Positions 6,604-14,434 are shown, numbered from the stretch's first letter. The stretch is 17,050 nt of DNA from CAJPST01 sp041795785 (GCA_041795785.1 JBHBXR010000112.1:1-17050), one strand, 5' to 3'. Notes: a model not told the origin generated them from the sequence alone. Program-made: numbers and translations.

Positions 6604-9296
6604 GTAAGGTAGAACAACTGACAACCTCATGGAATAATGTATTCGAGGGGTCGCAAAATGCAATTAAATGGGTGAATGATACGCGCGCTCAAAGTCAGCG
6701 TCTGGATAACGAAGCGGATCGCCTGACCGAAGAATTGCGCCGTTTGCGCAATATGGCAAAACGTTTGGGTACGTCTTCCACTCACCCTGTCACCGCCGGT
6801 TTTTTCGGTTTGTCGCAAGCGGGAAAATCCTATTTGATTTCCGCATTGGCGGCGGATAAAAACGGTAAATTGGAAAGCACCTTTGACGGCAGATTATTGA
6901 ATTTCGTCGAGCATTTCAATCCCGAGGGCGGCGGTAAAGAGGCTACGGGGCTGGTCACCCGTTTCAGCCGCAATGCCAAAGGCGGCGTGGACGGCTATCC
7001 GCTTGAATTACAGATTTTCAGTGAAGTGGAGATTATCAAAATCCTGATCAACTCTTTTTTCAATGATTTTGATAAAGAAAAGCTCGATTACGAATGTGAT
7101 CAGGCGAAAGTGAACGAAGTATTGAAAAAAGTTGCGGGCAAAGTATCCAACAACTATGTGACGGGCTTAACCGAAGATGATGTGGTGGATTTGCAGGATT
7201 ATGCGGTTGATAACTTCGGTAAATCGCTGTCCGCATTAAAAGCCAATTATTGGGCAAAAGCGACCGCACTTGCGCCGAAATTGCAGGTGGAAGATCGCGC
7301 GGTACTATTCTCAATTTTATGGGGCGAATTTCCGGAATTTAATCAAGCCTATATTCAATTTGCCAAAACCTTAGCCAAATTAGGACATCCGAGCCGTGTG
7401 TATTCTCCGTTAACCGCTGTGATTCAGGATAAAGAAGACGGCGGTGTAAGCAAAGCGGACAGCATCATGAGCGTGGATATGGTGGAACGTTTGGGCACCG
7501 CGCGTGACAGCAATATTGACGTATTGCCGGTGTTTAGCGATGAGATCGGCACGGCGGTTTCCATTTCGTTGGCGCAACTGGCGGTATTGACTGCCGAATT
7601 AGTGTTCCCTTTGATCAATCCGCCACGGGTTTCCGTAGTGGAACATATTGACTTGTTGGACTTTCCGGGCTATCGCGGTCGCCTCAATATAACCCAAATC
7701 ACGGCGGACAACCCGGTTTCCCAACTGCTTTTACGCGGTAAAGTGGCTTATTTGTTCGAGCGTTATACCGACAGCCAAGAAATGAATATTTTGATTATGT
7801 GTACGCCGAGCAATTCGCAATCGGAAGTGAATGACGTCGGTCCCGTATTGGAACGTTGGATTGACCGAACACAAGGCGAAACCGCCGAAATCCGTTCTTT
7901 ACGCAAACCGGCCTTGCTGTGGGCAATTACCAAATTCGATATTCGCGTGCAGGATAAACTGAATACTACCGAAGAAAATCTGAAAATCAGTTGGGGAAGC
8001 GACGGCTTACTCAAACAAACCATTTTAGAGCGCTTCGGGCATTACGATTGGTTTAAAAATTGGTCGAATAATCAACCGTTTAATAACGTATTTTTAGTGC
8101 GTAAACCGGGTTGGGAAGTACCGTTCCTTGAAATTGAAAATCAAAAGGAATTGAGCATTGTCGAGAGCAAACGCGCTCAGCTTGATTTGATGAAGCGTAC
8201 TTTTGCGCAGGATGCCGATATTCAGAAACACGTTTTGCAGCCTGAAGTGAAATGGGATGCAATGCTGGAATTGAACGACGGCGGAATGAAATATATCAGC
8301 GATTATCTGGAAACTATTTCTTCACCGGAAGTGAAACATAACCGCATCATCGAACAATTGAATCAGGCAATTCAGTTGGTCGAGCAGCGTTTTTCCTCTT
8401 GGTATCAAAGCGACGGTGCGGAAGAAGTGATCAGAAAACGGGCATTAGCGCAGGAAATCATTAAAGAACTGCAAAGCCGTTCGTTATTATTAGGCGAATT
8501 ACTGCGTTTGCTGCAATTACCGCAAGAAACCATCTTTTCGCTTTATCATTCGGCGGACTTGGATGACGGAGAAAACACACAAAGTGCGGTCGAAAATCAG
8601 ACCGAAATGTCAGCTCCGGGGTTTGATATGAGCTTTGATTTCGGCGGTGCCGATTTAGATTTGTTCGGCGAACCGCCGGCAGCCGATCCCATTGCAACGG
8701 AAGCGCAAAGTGCGGTCGGAAACGAAGTTAAATCCCGTTTTGCCCAAGCGGTATTTAAGGCGTGGATCGAACATTTACGCAGTATTTCCGCCGATGAGCA
8801 TTTAATGCGGTTCTTTAAATTTACGCCGGAAAGTAAAAAAACCATTGATAACTTGGTGAACGAGCTGATTACCGCCGCCACACGCTTGAAATTACCAAAC
8901 AGCTTGGCGGAAGCCGTTCTGAAAAACGAACAAGCGGGTTATAAACGGGATCAAGTGGCGGAACGCCAGGTGTTTACCGTGCATACTCAAATTTCCGATT
9001 TCTTGGCTTGGTTGGGTTTTATCGCTATGCCGCTTACGCAGCGTCCGGCAAGTCGCGCGGTGGCGGGTTGCGCCGTATTTGAAAATAAAGAAGTGGAAAC
9101 CCTTAACGGGTTGCCGAAGTTGAGCGAACAAACCAATGCTTATACTAAAAATTATCTGTTTGACTGGTTTGTCGCTTTCGGCGCCACTTGCGAGCAAAAC
9201 GCCGGCCACAGTGCCGGCAGAGAAATTGATGCGACGCAAAACGCCAAGCTGGGAGAAGTATTAGCCCGATTTACCACAGCCAAAATTACAGGCTAA
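6600..9296 (+). CDS. srfC: SrfC-family large GTPase (putative virulence factor)
   Basis: An 898-aa protein with all the G motifs of a GTPase, in order: G1 GLSQAGKS (70-77), a switch I candidate in KEATGLVTR (113-121), G3 DFPG (354-357), and G4 TKFD (444-447). The long spacing between G1 and G3 and the helical C-terminal half recall dynamin-like large GTPases. A charged coiled-coil segment (about 30-55) precedes the P-loop. Residues about 655-710 form an acidic, Phe/Gly-rich, probably disordered linker bracketed by two uptake signals. A hydrophobic helix near 800-812 (FLAWLGFIAM) might touch membrane, but no signal peptide is present. Its ATG overlaps the srfB stop (ATGA), with GGAAG 9 nt upstream, so translation is coupled. 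The role is inferred: it probably works with SrfB. Confidence 0.9.
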   Translation: MSKVEQLTTSWNNVFEGSQNAIKWVNDTRAQSQRLDNEADRLTEELRRLRNMAKRLGTSSTHPVTAGFFGLSQAGKSYLISALAADKNGKLESTFDGRLLNFVEHFNPEGGGKEATGLVTRFSRNAKGGVDGYPLELQIFSEVEIIKILINSFFNDFDKEKLDYECDQAKVNEVLKKVAGKVSNNYVTGLTEDDVVDLQDYAVDNFGKSLSALKANYWAKATALAPKLQVEDRAVLFSILWGEFPEFNQAYIQFAKTLAKLGHPSRVYSPLTAVIQDKEDGGVSKADSIMSVDMVERLGTARDSNIDVLPVFSDEIGTAVSISLAQLAVLTAELVFPLINPPRVSVVEHIDLLDFPGYRGRLNITQITADNPVSQLLLRGKVAYLFERYTDSQEMNILIMCTPSNSQSEVNDVGPVLERWIDRTQGETAEIRSLRKPALLWAITKFDIRVQDKLNTTEENLKISWGSDGLLKQTILERFGHYDWFKNWSNNQPFNNVFLVRKPGWEVPFLEIENQKELSIVESKRAQLDLMKRTFAQDADIQKHVLQPEVKWDAMLELNDGGMKYISDYLETISSPEVKHNRIIEQLNQAIQLVEQRFSSWYQSDGAEEVIRKRALAQEIIKELQSRSLLLGELLRLLQLPQETIFSLYHSADLDDGENTQSAVENQTEMSAPGFDMSFDFGGADLDLFGEPPAADPIATEAQSAVGNEVKSRFAQAVFKAWIEHLRSISADEHLMRFFKFTPESKKTIDNLVNELITAATRLKLPNSLAEAVLKNEQAGYKRDQVAERQVFTVHTQISDFLAWLGFIAMPLTQRPASRAVAGCAVFENKEVETLNGLPKLSEQTNAYTKNYLFDWFVAFGATCEQNAGHSAGREIDATQNAKLGEVLARFTTAKITG
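7263..7271 (-). repeat. DNA uptake signal sequence in srfC
   Basis: Exact ACCGCACTT, that is AAGTGCGGT on the minus strand, within the srfC coding region. Confidence 0.85.
8582..8590 (+). repeat. DNA uptake signal sequence in srfC linker (first of a pair)
   Basis: Exact AAGTGCGGT followed by CGAAAAT. It encodes QSAVEN at the start of the acidic disordered linker of SrfC. Confidence 0.95.
8708..8716 (+). repeat. DNA uptake signal sequence in srfC linker (second of a pair)
   Basis: Exact AAGTGCGGT, same orientation and reading frame as the copy 126 bp upstream. It encodes QSAVGN at the end of the acidic linker. Confidence 0.95.
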
Positions 9297-9321
9297 AAAT
9301 GACTGATTAAAGGAGCAAATT

Positions 9322-10311
9322 GTGCCGATTATCGTTGAATTAAAAGAAAACAGACCGGGGTATGCGGAGCTGGAAATCAAACGTTGGAAAGGCGGTGCGG
9401 AAATTGAAATCGCCGTTCAACGCAATCAAGATCAACATTATTTTGCCCAAGGCGAACAATGGAATCCGGAACCCGTATGGCATCGGATAGCGGATTTAAT
9501 TGATAACGGCGAAGCGCTCAGAGGTACGCTCGGTCCTTGGTTGGTGGATGCACTGGTGCAGCAAGTAGGCAATACCCAATATCTGTTATTTGCCAAAAGC
9601 GGGGATTTTACCGATCGCGGCGTCATACGTTTTGTCGGTAATATTTTGGCTTCCTCCGCCGGAGGTGATTCTTTCCGCGGCGAGGATGTACGTGATATCG
9701 TCGAACCGGCGGCAGTGACGGAAACAAAAGCGGAAGAGCCGATTATTGAGCCGCAACCGATACCCGAACCCGTTATTGAACAACCCGTTATAACCGAAAT
9801 GCCGATAGAACCCGTTGTTCCCGCGGCAACACAAGAGAAAAAGAAAAGTCCGTTGATTTGGGTTTTATTGTTACTCTTGTTAATAGCAGGCGGTGCCGCA
9901 GCATGGTGGTTTATGTCGCAAAACAAAGCACCCGAAGCGGAAAAGCCGGCGATACCGGAAAAACCGACCGAAGTCAGCGTTTGCGAAGTGAAAGCGGGAG
10001 CGGATGAGCTGGCGTTTATCCAAGCCTGTTTGAAAACTAATCCGGATACCAAGCAATTGTTACAAGTAATTGAAAGCGCGAAAAAAGCCAATGCCTGCGG
10101 CATCGCCCAACGCCTATATGCCAATAAAGCGCAAGGCGGCAATGCCGAAATTGCTTTTGCTTATGCCAAAGAGTACGACAGCGCCTTTTCTAAGGGCGAA
10201 GGTTGTTTTAAAGCGGATAAAGAAACGGCAATCTACTGGTATGAAACCGGACTGGCGGTAGATCCGAATAATGCCGAAGCGAAACAACGCATTGAAGCGC
10301 TGAAAAAATAG
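9322..10311 (+). CDS. Bitopic inner-membrane protein with Sel1/TPR-like periplasmic end, fourth gene of srf operon
   Basis: Not a protein I can name. The 329-aa product has a soluble N-terminal domain (1-125) and a linker rich in Pro, Glu and Ile (128-172). A single membrane segment follows (177-197, IWVLLLLLLIAGG), preceded by KKK, which predicts N-in, C-out. The periplasmic domain (about 215-329) has cysteines 221, 236, 259 and 295. It ends in helices resembling a Sel1 or TPR repeat (AIYWYETGLAVDPNNAEAKQ). This layout mirrors the SrfA-family protein, so the two may be partners or analogous adaptors. The start is GTG, supported by AAAGGAG 6 nt upstream and by lack of a better ATG. It begins 25 bp after srfC. 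A 234-aa antisense open frame inside it is a shadow. Confidence 0.85.
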   Translation: MPIIVELKENRPGYAELEIKRWKGGAEIEIAVQRNQDQHYFAQGEQWNPEPVWHRIADLIDNGEALRGTLGPWLVDALVQQVGNTQYLLFAKSGDFTDRGVIRFVGNILASSAGGDSFRGEDVRDIVEPAAVTETKAEEPIIEPQPIPEPVIEQPVITEMPIEPVVPAATQEKKKSPLIWVLLLLLLIAGGAAAWWFMSQNKAPEAEKPAIPEKPTEVSVCEVKAGADELAFIQACLKTNPDTKQLLQVIESAKKANACGIAQRLYANKAQGGNAEIAFAYAKEYDSAFSKGEGCFKADKETAIYWYETGLAVDPNNAEAKQRIEALKK

Positions 10312-10337
10312 GATTGTCAAACTAGAGAATTAACATC

Positions 10338-12323
10338 ATGAAATTACATCAATTAATCACATTATGCGGTTTGAGTTTATTGGTTTATCAAGCCAATGCC
10401 GCCGAACCGCTTAAACAGGAAGGCAAGCAGACCCTCTTTCAGCGGGTATTGAGTACGCCTACTTGCGCTTTAGTAACCGAGGCAGGCGGGAAAAACGGCA
10501 AAGCGGTTCCCGCTTTTTCCCGTTATTATGTGTATGCCCGTCAAAATGTCGGTGACAAAGAATGGTTGCAAGTCGGTCCTGACGAGTTCGGCAAAACCGT
10601 CGGTTGGTTGGCGGCAGATTGCGCCGTGGCTTGGAATATTCAAATGGCGTTGACTTTTACCAATCCGGTCGATCGCGATCGCCTGCTGTTTTTTAAAGAT
10701 AAAGCGGATCTGGAGAAAATTATCTCTTCCGGCAATAAATCCGCAGATGTAAGCGCAATTCGTCAAAATCTGGAAAAATCGGGTTCTTCCCCTGAAATTG
10801 TGGCACAAGAACCGAAGGAATTTATTGATTTCCAAAAGAATTTCTATTTATTGCCGGTATTGCAGGGCGAAGAAGTGATGAATAACGACGGCTTCTACGA
10901 GCGAGTATTGGAAGTGGCGTCGGTATCCAAAACAGACCAAAGCAAACCGGCGGACGATAAACAAAAACCACAATCAACTACAGAAAATAACAAACAAAAC
11001 GAAGTGACCGGTTTCAAAGCGGCGGTAGTATTTGTGATTGACTCGACGATATCCATGGATCCTTATATCAACCGCACCCGCGAGGCGATTAAAAAACTGT
11101 ATGAGCGGGTGGAAAAAGAGAATCTGCAAGAGCAGGTCAAGTTTGGTTTAATCGCTTTCCGCTCCAGCACCAAAGCAGTACCGGGATTGGAATACACCTC
11201 TAAAATGTTTGTCGATCCGAGCAAAGTCAAAGACGGCAAGGATTTTATGGAAAAAGTGGCGAATCTGAAACAAGCAACGGTTTCCAGTAAGGAATTCAGC
11301 GAAGACGCATACGCAGGCATCCATCAGGCGTTGAACGAAGTGAACTGGAACAGTTTCGGCGGGCGCTATATCGTATTAATCACCGATGCCGGCGCGATTG
11401 ACGGTGATAATCCGATTTCCACCACCGGCTTGGGGGCGCAGCAATTACGTTTGGAAGCGCAACACAAAGGTGTGGCAATTTATACCTTGCACTTAAAAAC
11501 ATCATCGGGTAAGAAAAACCACGAACTGGCGGCGAGCCAATATAATGAGTTGGCATTCAACAATTACCTGAACAAACCGCTCTATTATCCGGTCAATGCC
11601 GGCGATGTGAACGAATTCGGTGCCAAAGTCAGTACGCTGGCGGATGCGCTAACCTCACAGGTAAAACTGGCTTATAAAGGCGAAATCGCCGCCGGCAGTG
11701 CGTTAACCGTAAAAGAAGAACCTAAACCGGCGGAACCACAGGCGAAAGAAAAAGAGATCGAAGAAGATGCCGCATTACTCGGTAAAGCCATGCGCTTGGC
11801 TTATTTGGGACGTAGCAGCGGACAATCCGCACCGCCGGTTTTCAAAGCTTGGATCAGTGATCGCGATTTCGTTAAATCCAATATTCCGACTGCCGAAGTG
11901 CGCGTGTTGCTGACAAAAGCACAGCTTAGCGATTTAAGCGATGTGGTGAAAAAAATCTCCGATGCCGCCAATAGCGGTTTGATTTCGTCCGACGATATGT
12001 TCAAACAGCTACGCTCCGTTGCCGCAGCGATGGGACAGGATCCGAATAAAATCAAACAGGGCACGTCCACCAAAATCGCCGAACTTGGGCTGTTGGGCGA
12101 ATATTTGGACGGGATCCCGTATAAAAGCCAAGTGACCGGTATCGATGAAGAAACTTGGAAAAGCATGGGCGGTCAACAGCAGGAAAAATTCATTATCGAT
12201 TTGCAGAAAAAGCTGCGTCTGTATCAAACTTATAACGCCGATGTAGATCGTTGGATTTCCCTCAGCGAAGGCAGTGACCCGAAAGATAACGTCTATCCGG
12301 TGTCTTTGGAGGCATTGCCGTAG
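10338..12323 (+). CDS. Exported SH3-like and von Willebrand factor A domain protein, last gene of srf operon
   Basis: A 661-aa protein with a signal peptide (MKLHQLITLCGLSLLVYQANA, cleavage expected at about residue 21 or 22) and no further membrane segment, so probably periplasmic. Residues about 33-105 look like a bacterial SH3-type domain, ending in VGWLAADCAVAWN. A von Willebrand A domain spans roughly 225-440. Its metal-site motif is DSTIS at 235-239 (a DxTxS variant of DxSxS), and the third-loop Asp is D350 in LITDAG. The C-terminal 190 residues are helical and charged, of unknown family. Such domains bind protein partners through a divalent metal, so a role as periplasmic sensor or cap of the SrfA/fourth-gene complex is a reasonable inference. 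It starts 26 bp after the previous gene with only a weak ribosome site (AGAG). Confidence 0.88.
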   Translation: MKLHQLITLCGLSLLVYQANAAEPLKQEGKQTLFQRVLSTPTCALVTEAGGKNGKAVPAFSRYYVYARQNVGDKEWLQVGPDEFGKTVGWLAADCAVAWNIQMALTFTNPVDRDRLLFFKDKADLEKIISSGNKSADVSAIRQNLEKSGSSPEIVAQEPKEFIDFQKNFYLLPVLQGEEVMNNDGFYERVLEVASVSKTDQSKPADDKQKPQSTTENNKQNEVTGFKAAVVFVIDSTISMDPYINRTREAIKKLYERVEKENLQEQVKFGLIAFRSSTKAVPGLEYTSKMFVDPSKVKDGKDFMEKVANLKQATVSSKEFSEDAYAGIHQALNEVNWNSFGGRYIVLITDAGAIDGDNPISTTGLGAQQLRLEAQHKGVAIYTLHLKTSSGKKNHELAASQYNELAFNNYLNKPLYYPVNAGDVNEFGAKVSTLADALTSQVKLAYKGEIAAGSALTVKEEPKPAEPQAKEKEIEEDAALLGKAMRLAYLGRSSGQSAPPVFKAWISDRDFVKSNIPTAEVRVLLTKAQLSDLSDVVKKISDAANSGLISSDDMFKQLRSVAAAMGQDPNKIKQGTSTKIAELGLLGEYLDGIPYKSQVTGIDEETWKSMGGQQQEKFIIDLQKKLRLYQTYNADVDRWISLSEGSDPKDNVYPVSLEALP

Positions 12324-12334
12324 CAAGCCGATAA

Positions 12335-12343
12335 AAGTGCGGT
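12335..12343 (+). repeat. DNA uptake signal sequence after the srf operon
   Basis: Exact AAGTGCGGT followed by CGGATTTTT, between the last srf stop and the terminator. It has no inverted partner, so it is not itself the terminator. Confidence 0.95.
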
Positions 12344-12370
12344 CGGATTTTTACGCGTTTTAATAATATG

Positions 12371-12401
12371 AAAGCCGTCTGAAATAATCACAGACGGCTT
12401 T
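12371..12401 (+). terminator. Intrinsic terminator of the srf operon, carrying a Neisseria-type DUS core
   Basis: Perfect 11-bp arms AAAGCCGTCTG and CAGACGGCTTT with a 9-nt loop, followed by CGTTTTT on the plus strand. It ends the srf transcript 48 bp after the last stop. The converging exporter gene stops at 12425, but the minus side lacks a T-run, so it is chiefly a plus-strand terminator. Bases 12374-12383 read GCCGTCTGAA, exactly the 10-bp core of the neisserial uptake sequence. Confidence 0.93.
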
Positions 12402-12424
12402 CGTTTTTATCTGCCCCTGCTTTG

Positions 12425-13048
12425 CTACAACAGCGCCATACCGTATTTCACCAAACTCCCCGCAATCAGCCACATCACGATGCCGATGGCAATATCCAAA
12501 ATCCGCCAAGTGACCGGGCGTTTAAATAACGGAATCAGCAGTTTGGCGCCGTAGCCCAAACTGAAAAACCACAATGCGGACGTACATAAAGCGCCGAATA
12601 AGAACAACCATTTTTCACTGCTGCTTAAGGTGCCGGCTATGCCGCCGATGATGGCAAAACAATCTAAATAAACGTGCGGGTTTAGCAACGTAACGGCTAA
12701 AGTCGCCAAAACGGCTTTAAATGCGGAAGACTGAACCTCATCACGGTTATCCAACTGCAAAACCGAATTGCCTAAATAGGCGGAACGAAAGGCTCTGGCG
12801 CCATACACCGATAAAAAGACCGCACCGACCAACGCCAGCGCCACCGTTGCCATCCTACTCTCACTGATTAAGCTGCCCAATCCCATCACGCCGAGAGAAA
12901 TTAAAATAAAATCACAGGCGAAACAGGTTAAAATCACGGCGAGAATATTGCGTTGCAATAAACCTTGTTTTAACACGAACGCATTCTGCGCGCCGATGGC
13001 GATAATCAAACCGCCGCATACTAAAAAGCCCTGAATAAAGGTTTCCAT
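12425..13048 (-). CDS. LysE/ArgO-family basic amino-acid exporter
   Basis: An inner-membrane exporter for lysine or arginine type amino acids, about 207 aa (E. coli ArgO 211). It has five to six hydrophobic segments. The family blocks are AIGAQNAFVLKQG near the N-terminus and LNPHVYLD in the middle, followed by a WFFSLGYG helix. Substrate choice between lysine and arginine cannot be read from sequence, so no symbol is given. The ATG at 13048 sits 9 bp after the trmL stop with GGCGGGTGA just before it, suggesting coupled translation as the last gene of a phzF-trmL-exporter transcript. A LysG/ArgP-type regulator, a frequent neighbour of such genes, is not seen here. Confidence 0.9.
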   Translation of the reverse strand: METFIQGFLVCGGLIIAIGAQNAFVLKQGLLQRNILAVILTCFACDFILISLGVMGLGSLISESRMATVALALVGAVFLSVYGARAFRSAYLGNSVLQLDNRDEVQSSAFKAVLATLAVTLLNPHVYLDCFAIIGGIAGTLSSSEKWLFLFGALCTSALWFFSLGYGAKLLIPLFKRPVTWRILDIAIGIVMWLIAGSLVKYGMALL

Positions 13049-13057
13049 ATCACCCGC

Positions 13058-13534
13058 CTAGTAATTTAAATTGACGGCGTTTTGATAGCCGAGTTGACGC
13101 CAAGCCTCATAGACGGCGACTGCGACGGAATTGGACAAATTCATACTGCGGCTGTCGGCAGTCATCGGAATGCGAATTTTCTGTGACATCGGCAGGCTGT
13201 CTAAAATCGTCATCGGAATACCGCGGCTTTCCGGACCGAACATCAAGTAATCGCCTAATGCAAAGCGTACTTCGCTGTGTGCCGGCCCGCCTTTTGTAGT
13301 CAGCGCGAACAGCCGTTTAGGTTGTTCCGTTTGTAAAAAAGCGGCATAGGTTTTATGCCGTTTGATCTCGGCAAATTCGTGATAATCCAACCCCGAACGA
13401 CGCAGCTTTTTATCATCCCAAGTAAAACCCAAAGGTTCGATTAAGTGTAGGCGAAAGCCGGTATTGGCGCATAACCGAATGATATTCCCCGTATTTTGCG
13501 GAATTTCAGGTTCATACAATACAATATCCAACAT
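13058..13534 (-). CDS. trmL: tRNA (cytidine(34)-2'-O)-methyltransferase TrmL
   Basis: A SPOUT-class methyltransferase that puts a 2'-O-methyl group on the wobble base of leucine tRNAs using S-adenosylmethionine. The product is 158 aa, the usual length (Haemophilus YibK/HI0766, about 160). Knot motifs are all present: PQNTGNIIRLCANTG (12-26), YLMFGPESRGIP (96-107) and IPMTADSRSMNLSNSVAVAV (122-141). The start MLDIVLYEPEIPQNTGN is that of the family, with an AGAGAAAAGAG purine-rich ribosome site. The phzF-like stop is 12 bp upstream and the exporter gene starts 9 bp after its stop. Confidence 0.97.
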   Translation of the reverse strand: MLDIVLYEPEIPQNTGNIIRLCANTGFRLHLIEPLGFTWDDKKLRRSGLDYHEFAEIKRHKTYAAFLQTEQPKRLFALTTKGGPAHSEVRFALGDYLMFGPESRGIPMTILDSLPMSQKIRIPMTADSRSMNLSNSVAVAVYEAWRQLGYQNAVNLNY

Positions 13535-13546
13535 CTCTTTTCTCTC

Positions 13547-14398
13547 TTATTCTGACGGCACGAAGAATTGACCTTCGCCCACTTTGATTACCTTGCCGCC
13601 CACATAAATTTTTTGTGCGGCATCCACTTTCAGGGTTAAACGGTTCGGTCGTCCGATTTCATCACCTTGTCGAATCTGCCAATCGAGCGGTGTCAGCCCG
13701 TTAGCAATACACCAACTGCCTAAATTTGCCGCCGCCGATCCCGTTCCCGGATCTTCCATTGCCGCCCCGTCCTGTCCGAAAAATAAACGGACGTTGGCGA
13801 CGTTATTTTGTTCCGACCATAGATAAATCTGCGGTAAACCGGTTTTCGACCGGGCTTTTTGCAGAAAAAGTGCGGTCTGAATTTGACAAGTTTTCACGGC
13901 GTCAGCACTGCTTAACCGTACTAATAACTGTGCCGCGCCGGTGTTTGTCCAGCTTGGTTCGGAGGCAATATCGGCTTCATTCAAACCTAAGATCTGCGCA
14001 CATTCCGCCCTGCTCAACGGGGCATTTTCCACCGTGCCTTGATTTAACGAAAAGGTAATCGTCTCGTTTTGATGAAATAATTCCACCAATCCCGCTTCCG
14101 TTTGCAGAATATAATGATCTTTTAAATTCAACAGGTTGTGCAATACAAATGCGGATCCGACGGTAGGATGTCCGGCGAAGGGCATTTCATACATCGGAGT
14201 AAAAATGCGTAATTTTCTGACCGCACTTTTATCATTCGCCGCCTGCACAAACGCCACTTCCGACAAATTAAACTGACGGGCAATCAGTTGCATTTGTTCC
14301 CCGTTCAACCCGTCCGCTTCGGTAAACACCGCCAGCGGATTACCGCCGAAATGGCTTTCCGCAAACACATTAACCAATTCGTAATGATAGGCTTTCAT
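13547..14398 (-). CDS. PhzF-family isomerase-like protein
   Basis: A member of the phenazine-biosynthesis PhzF superfamily (diaminopimelate-epimerase fold), related to YddE/YHI9 proteins. Its substrate is unknown; no phenazine genes are near, so a role in phenazine synthesis is unlikely. From the chosen start it is 283 aa. Motifs: GGNPLAVF (18-25), the catalytic-type Glu in NLSEVAF (E47), EMPFAGHPTVGSAF (71-84), and DPGTGSAAANLG near the C-terminus. The open frame extends to a TTG at 14428 and an ATG at 14425, but these lie in the run-out tract of a terminator and lack a ribosome site. MKAYHYELVNVF at 14398 matches the family start and has GGA upstream. Two uptake signals lie inside. Confidence 0.9.
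   Translation of the reverse strand: MKAYHYELVNVFAESHFGGNPLAVFTEADGLNGEQMQLIARQFNLSEVAFVQAANDKSAVRKLRIFTPMYEMPFAGHPTVGSAFVLHNLLNLKDHYILQTEAGLVELFHQNETITFSLNQGTVENAPLSRAECAQILGLNEADIASEPSWTNTGAAQLLVRLSSADAVKTCQIQTALFLQKARSKTGLPQIYLWSEQNNVANVRLFFGQDGAAMEDPGTGSAAANLGSWCIANGLTPLDWQIRQGDEIGRPNRLTLKVDAAQKIYVGGKVIKVGEGQFFVPSE
13868..13876 (+). repeat. DNA uptake signal sequence in phzF-like gene
   Basis: Exact AAGTGCGGT followed by CTGAATTT, plus orientation, within a minus-strand gene. Confidence 0.93.
14220..14228 (-). repeat. DNA uptake signal sequence in phzF-like gene, minus orientation
   Basis: Exact ACCGCACTT (AAGTGCGGT on the minus strand), followed on that strand by CAGAAAATT, the usual A/T-rich flank. 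Confidence 0.93.
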
Positions 14399-14434
14399 TC
14401 TGTTATCCGTAAAATCAAAATTCATCAAAAACTA

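Noticed and set aside
9655..9668. CCTCCG-C-CGGAGG palindrome with GGAGGTG inside the fourth srf gene, possible internal start
   Set aside because: No start codon at usable spacing follows, and the bases encode ordinary residues (SSAGG).
9438..10142. 234-codon antisense open frame within the fourth srf gene
   Set aside because: It lies fully opposite a gene with a good ribosome site and coherent domains. Its translation is Ser/Pro/Thr-rich without motifs, as expected of a shadow of a Pro/Glu-rich linker.
10660..10685. GATCGCGATCGC palindromic run, HIP1-like
   Set aside because: A single copy in coding sequence. HIP1 is a cyanobacterial repeat, and no other copies were seen.
1924..12323. srf operon as a recent genomic island or phage defence island
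   Set aside because: Uptake signals occur within it at the same rate as outside. There is no integrase, tRNA, direct repeat or IS element at its ends, and codon usage looks like that of its neighbours.
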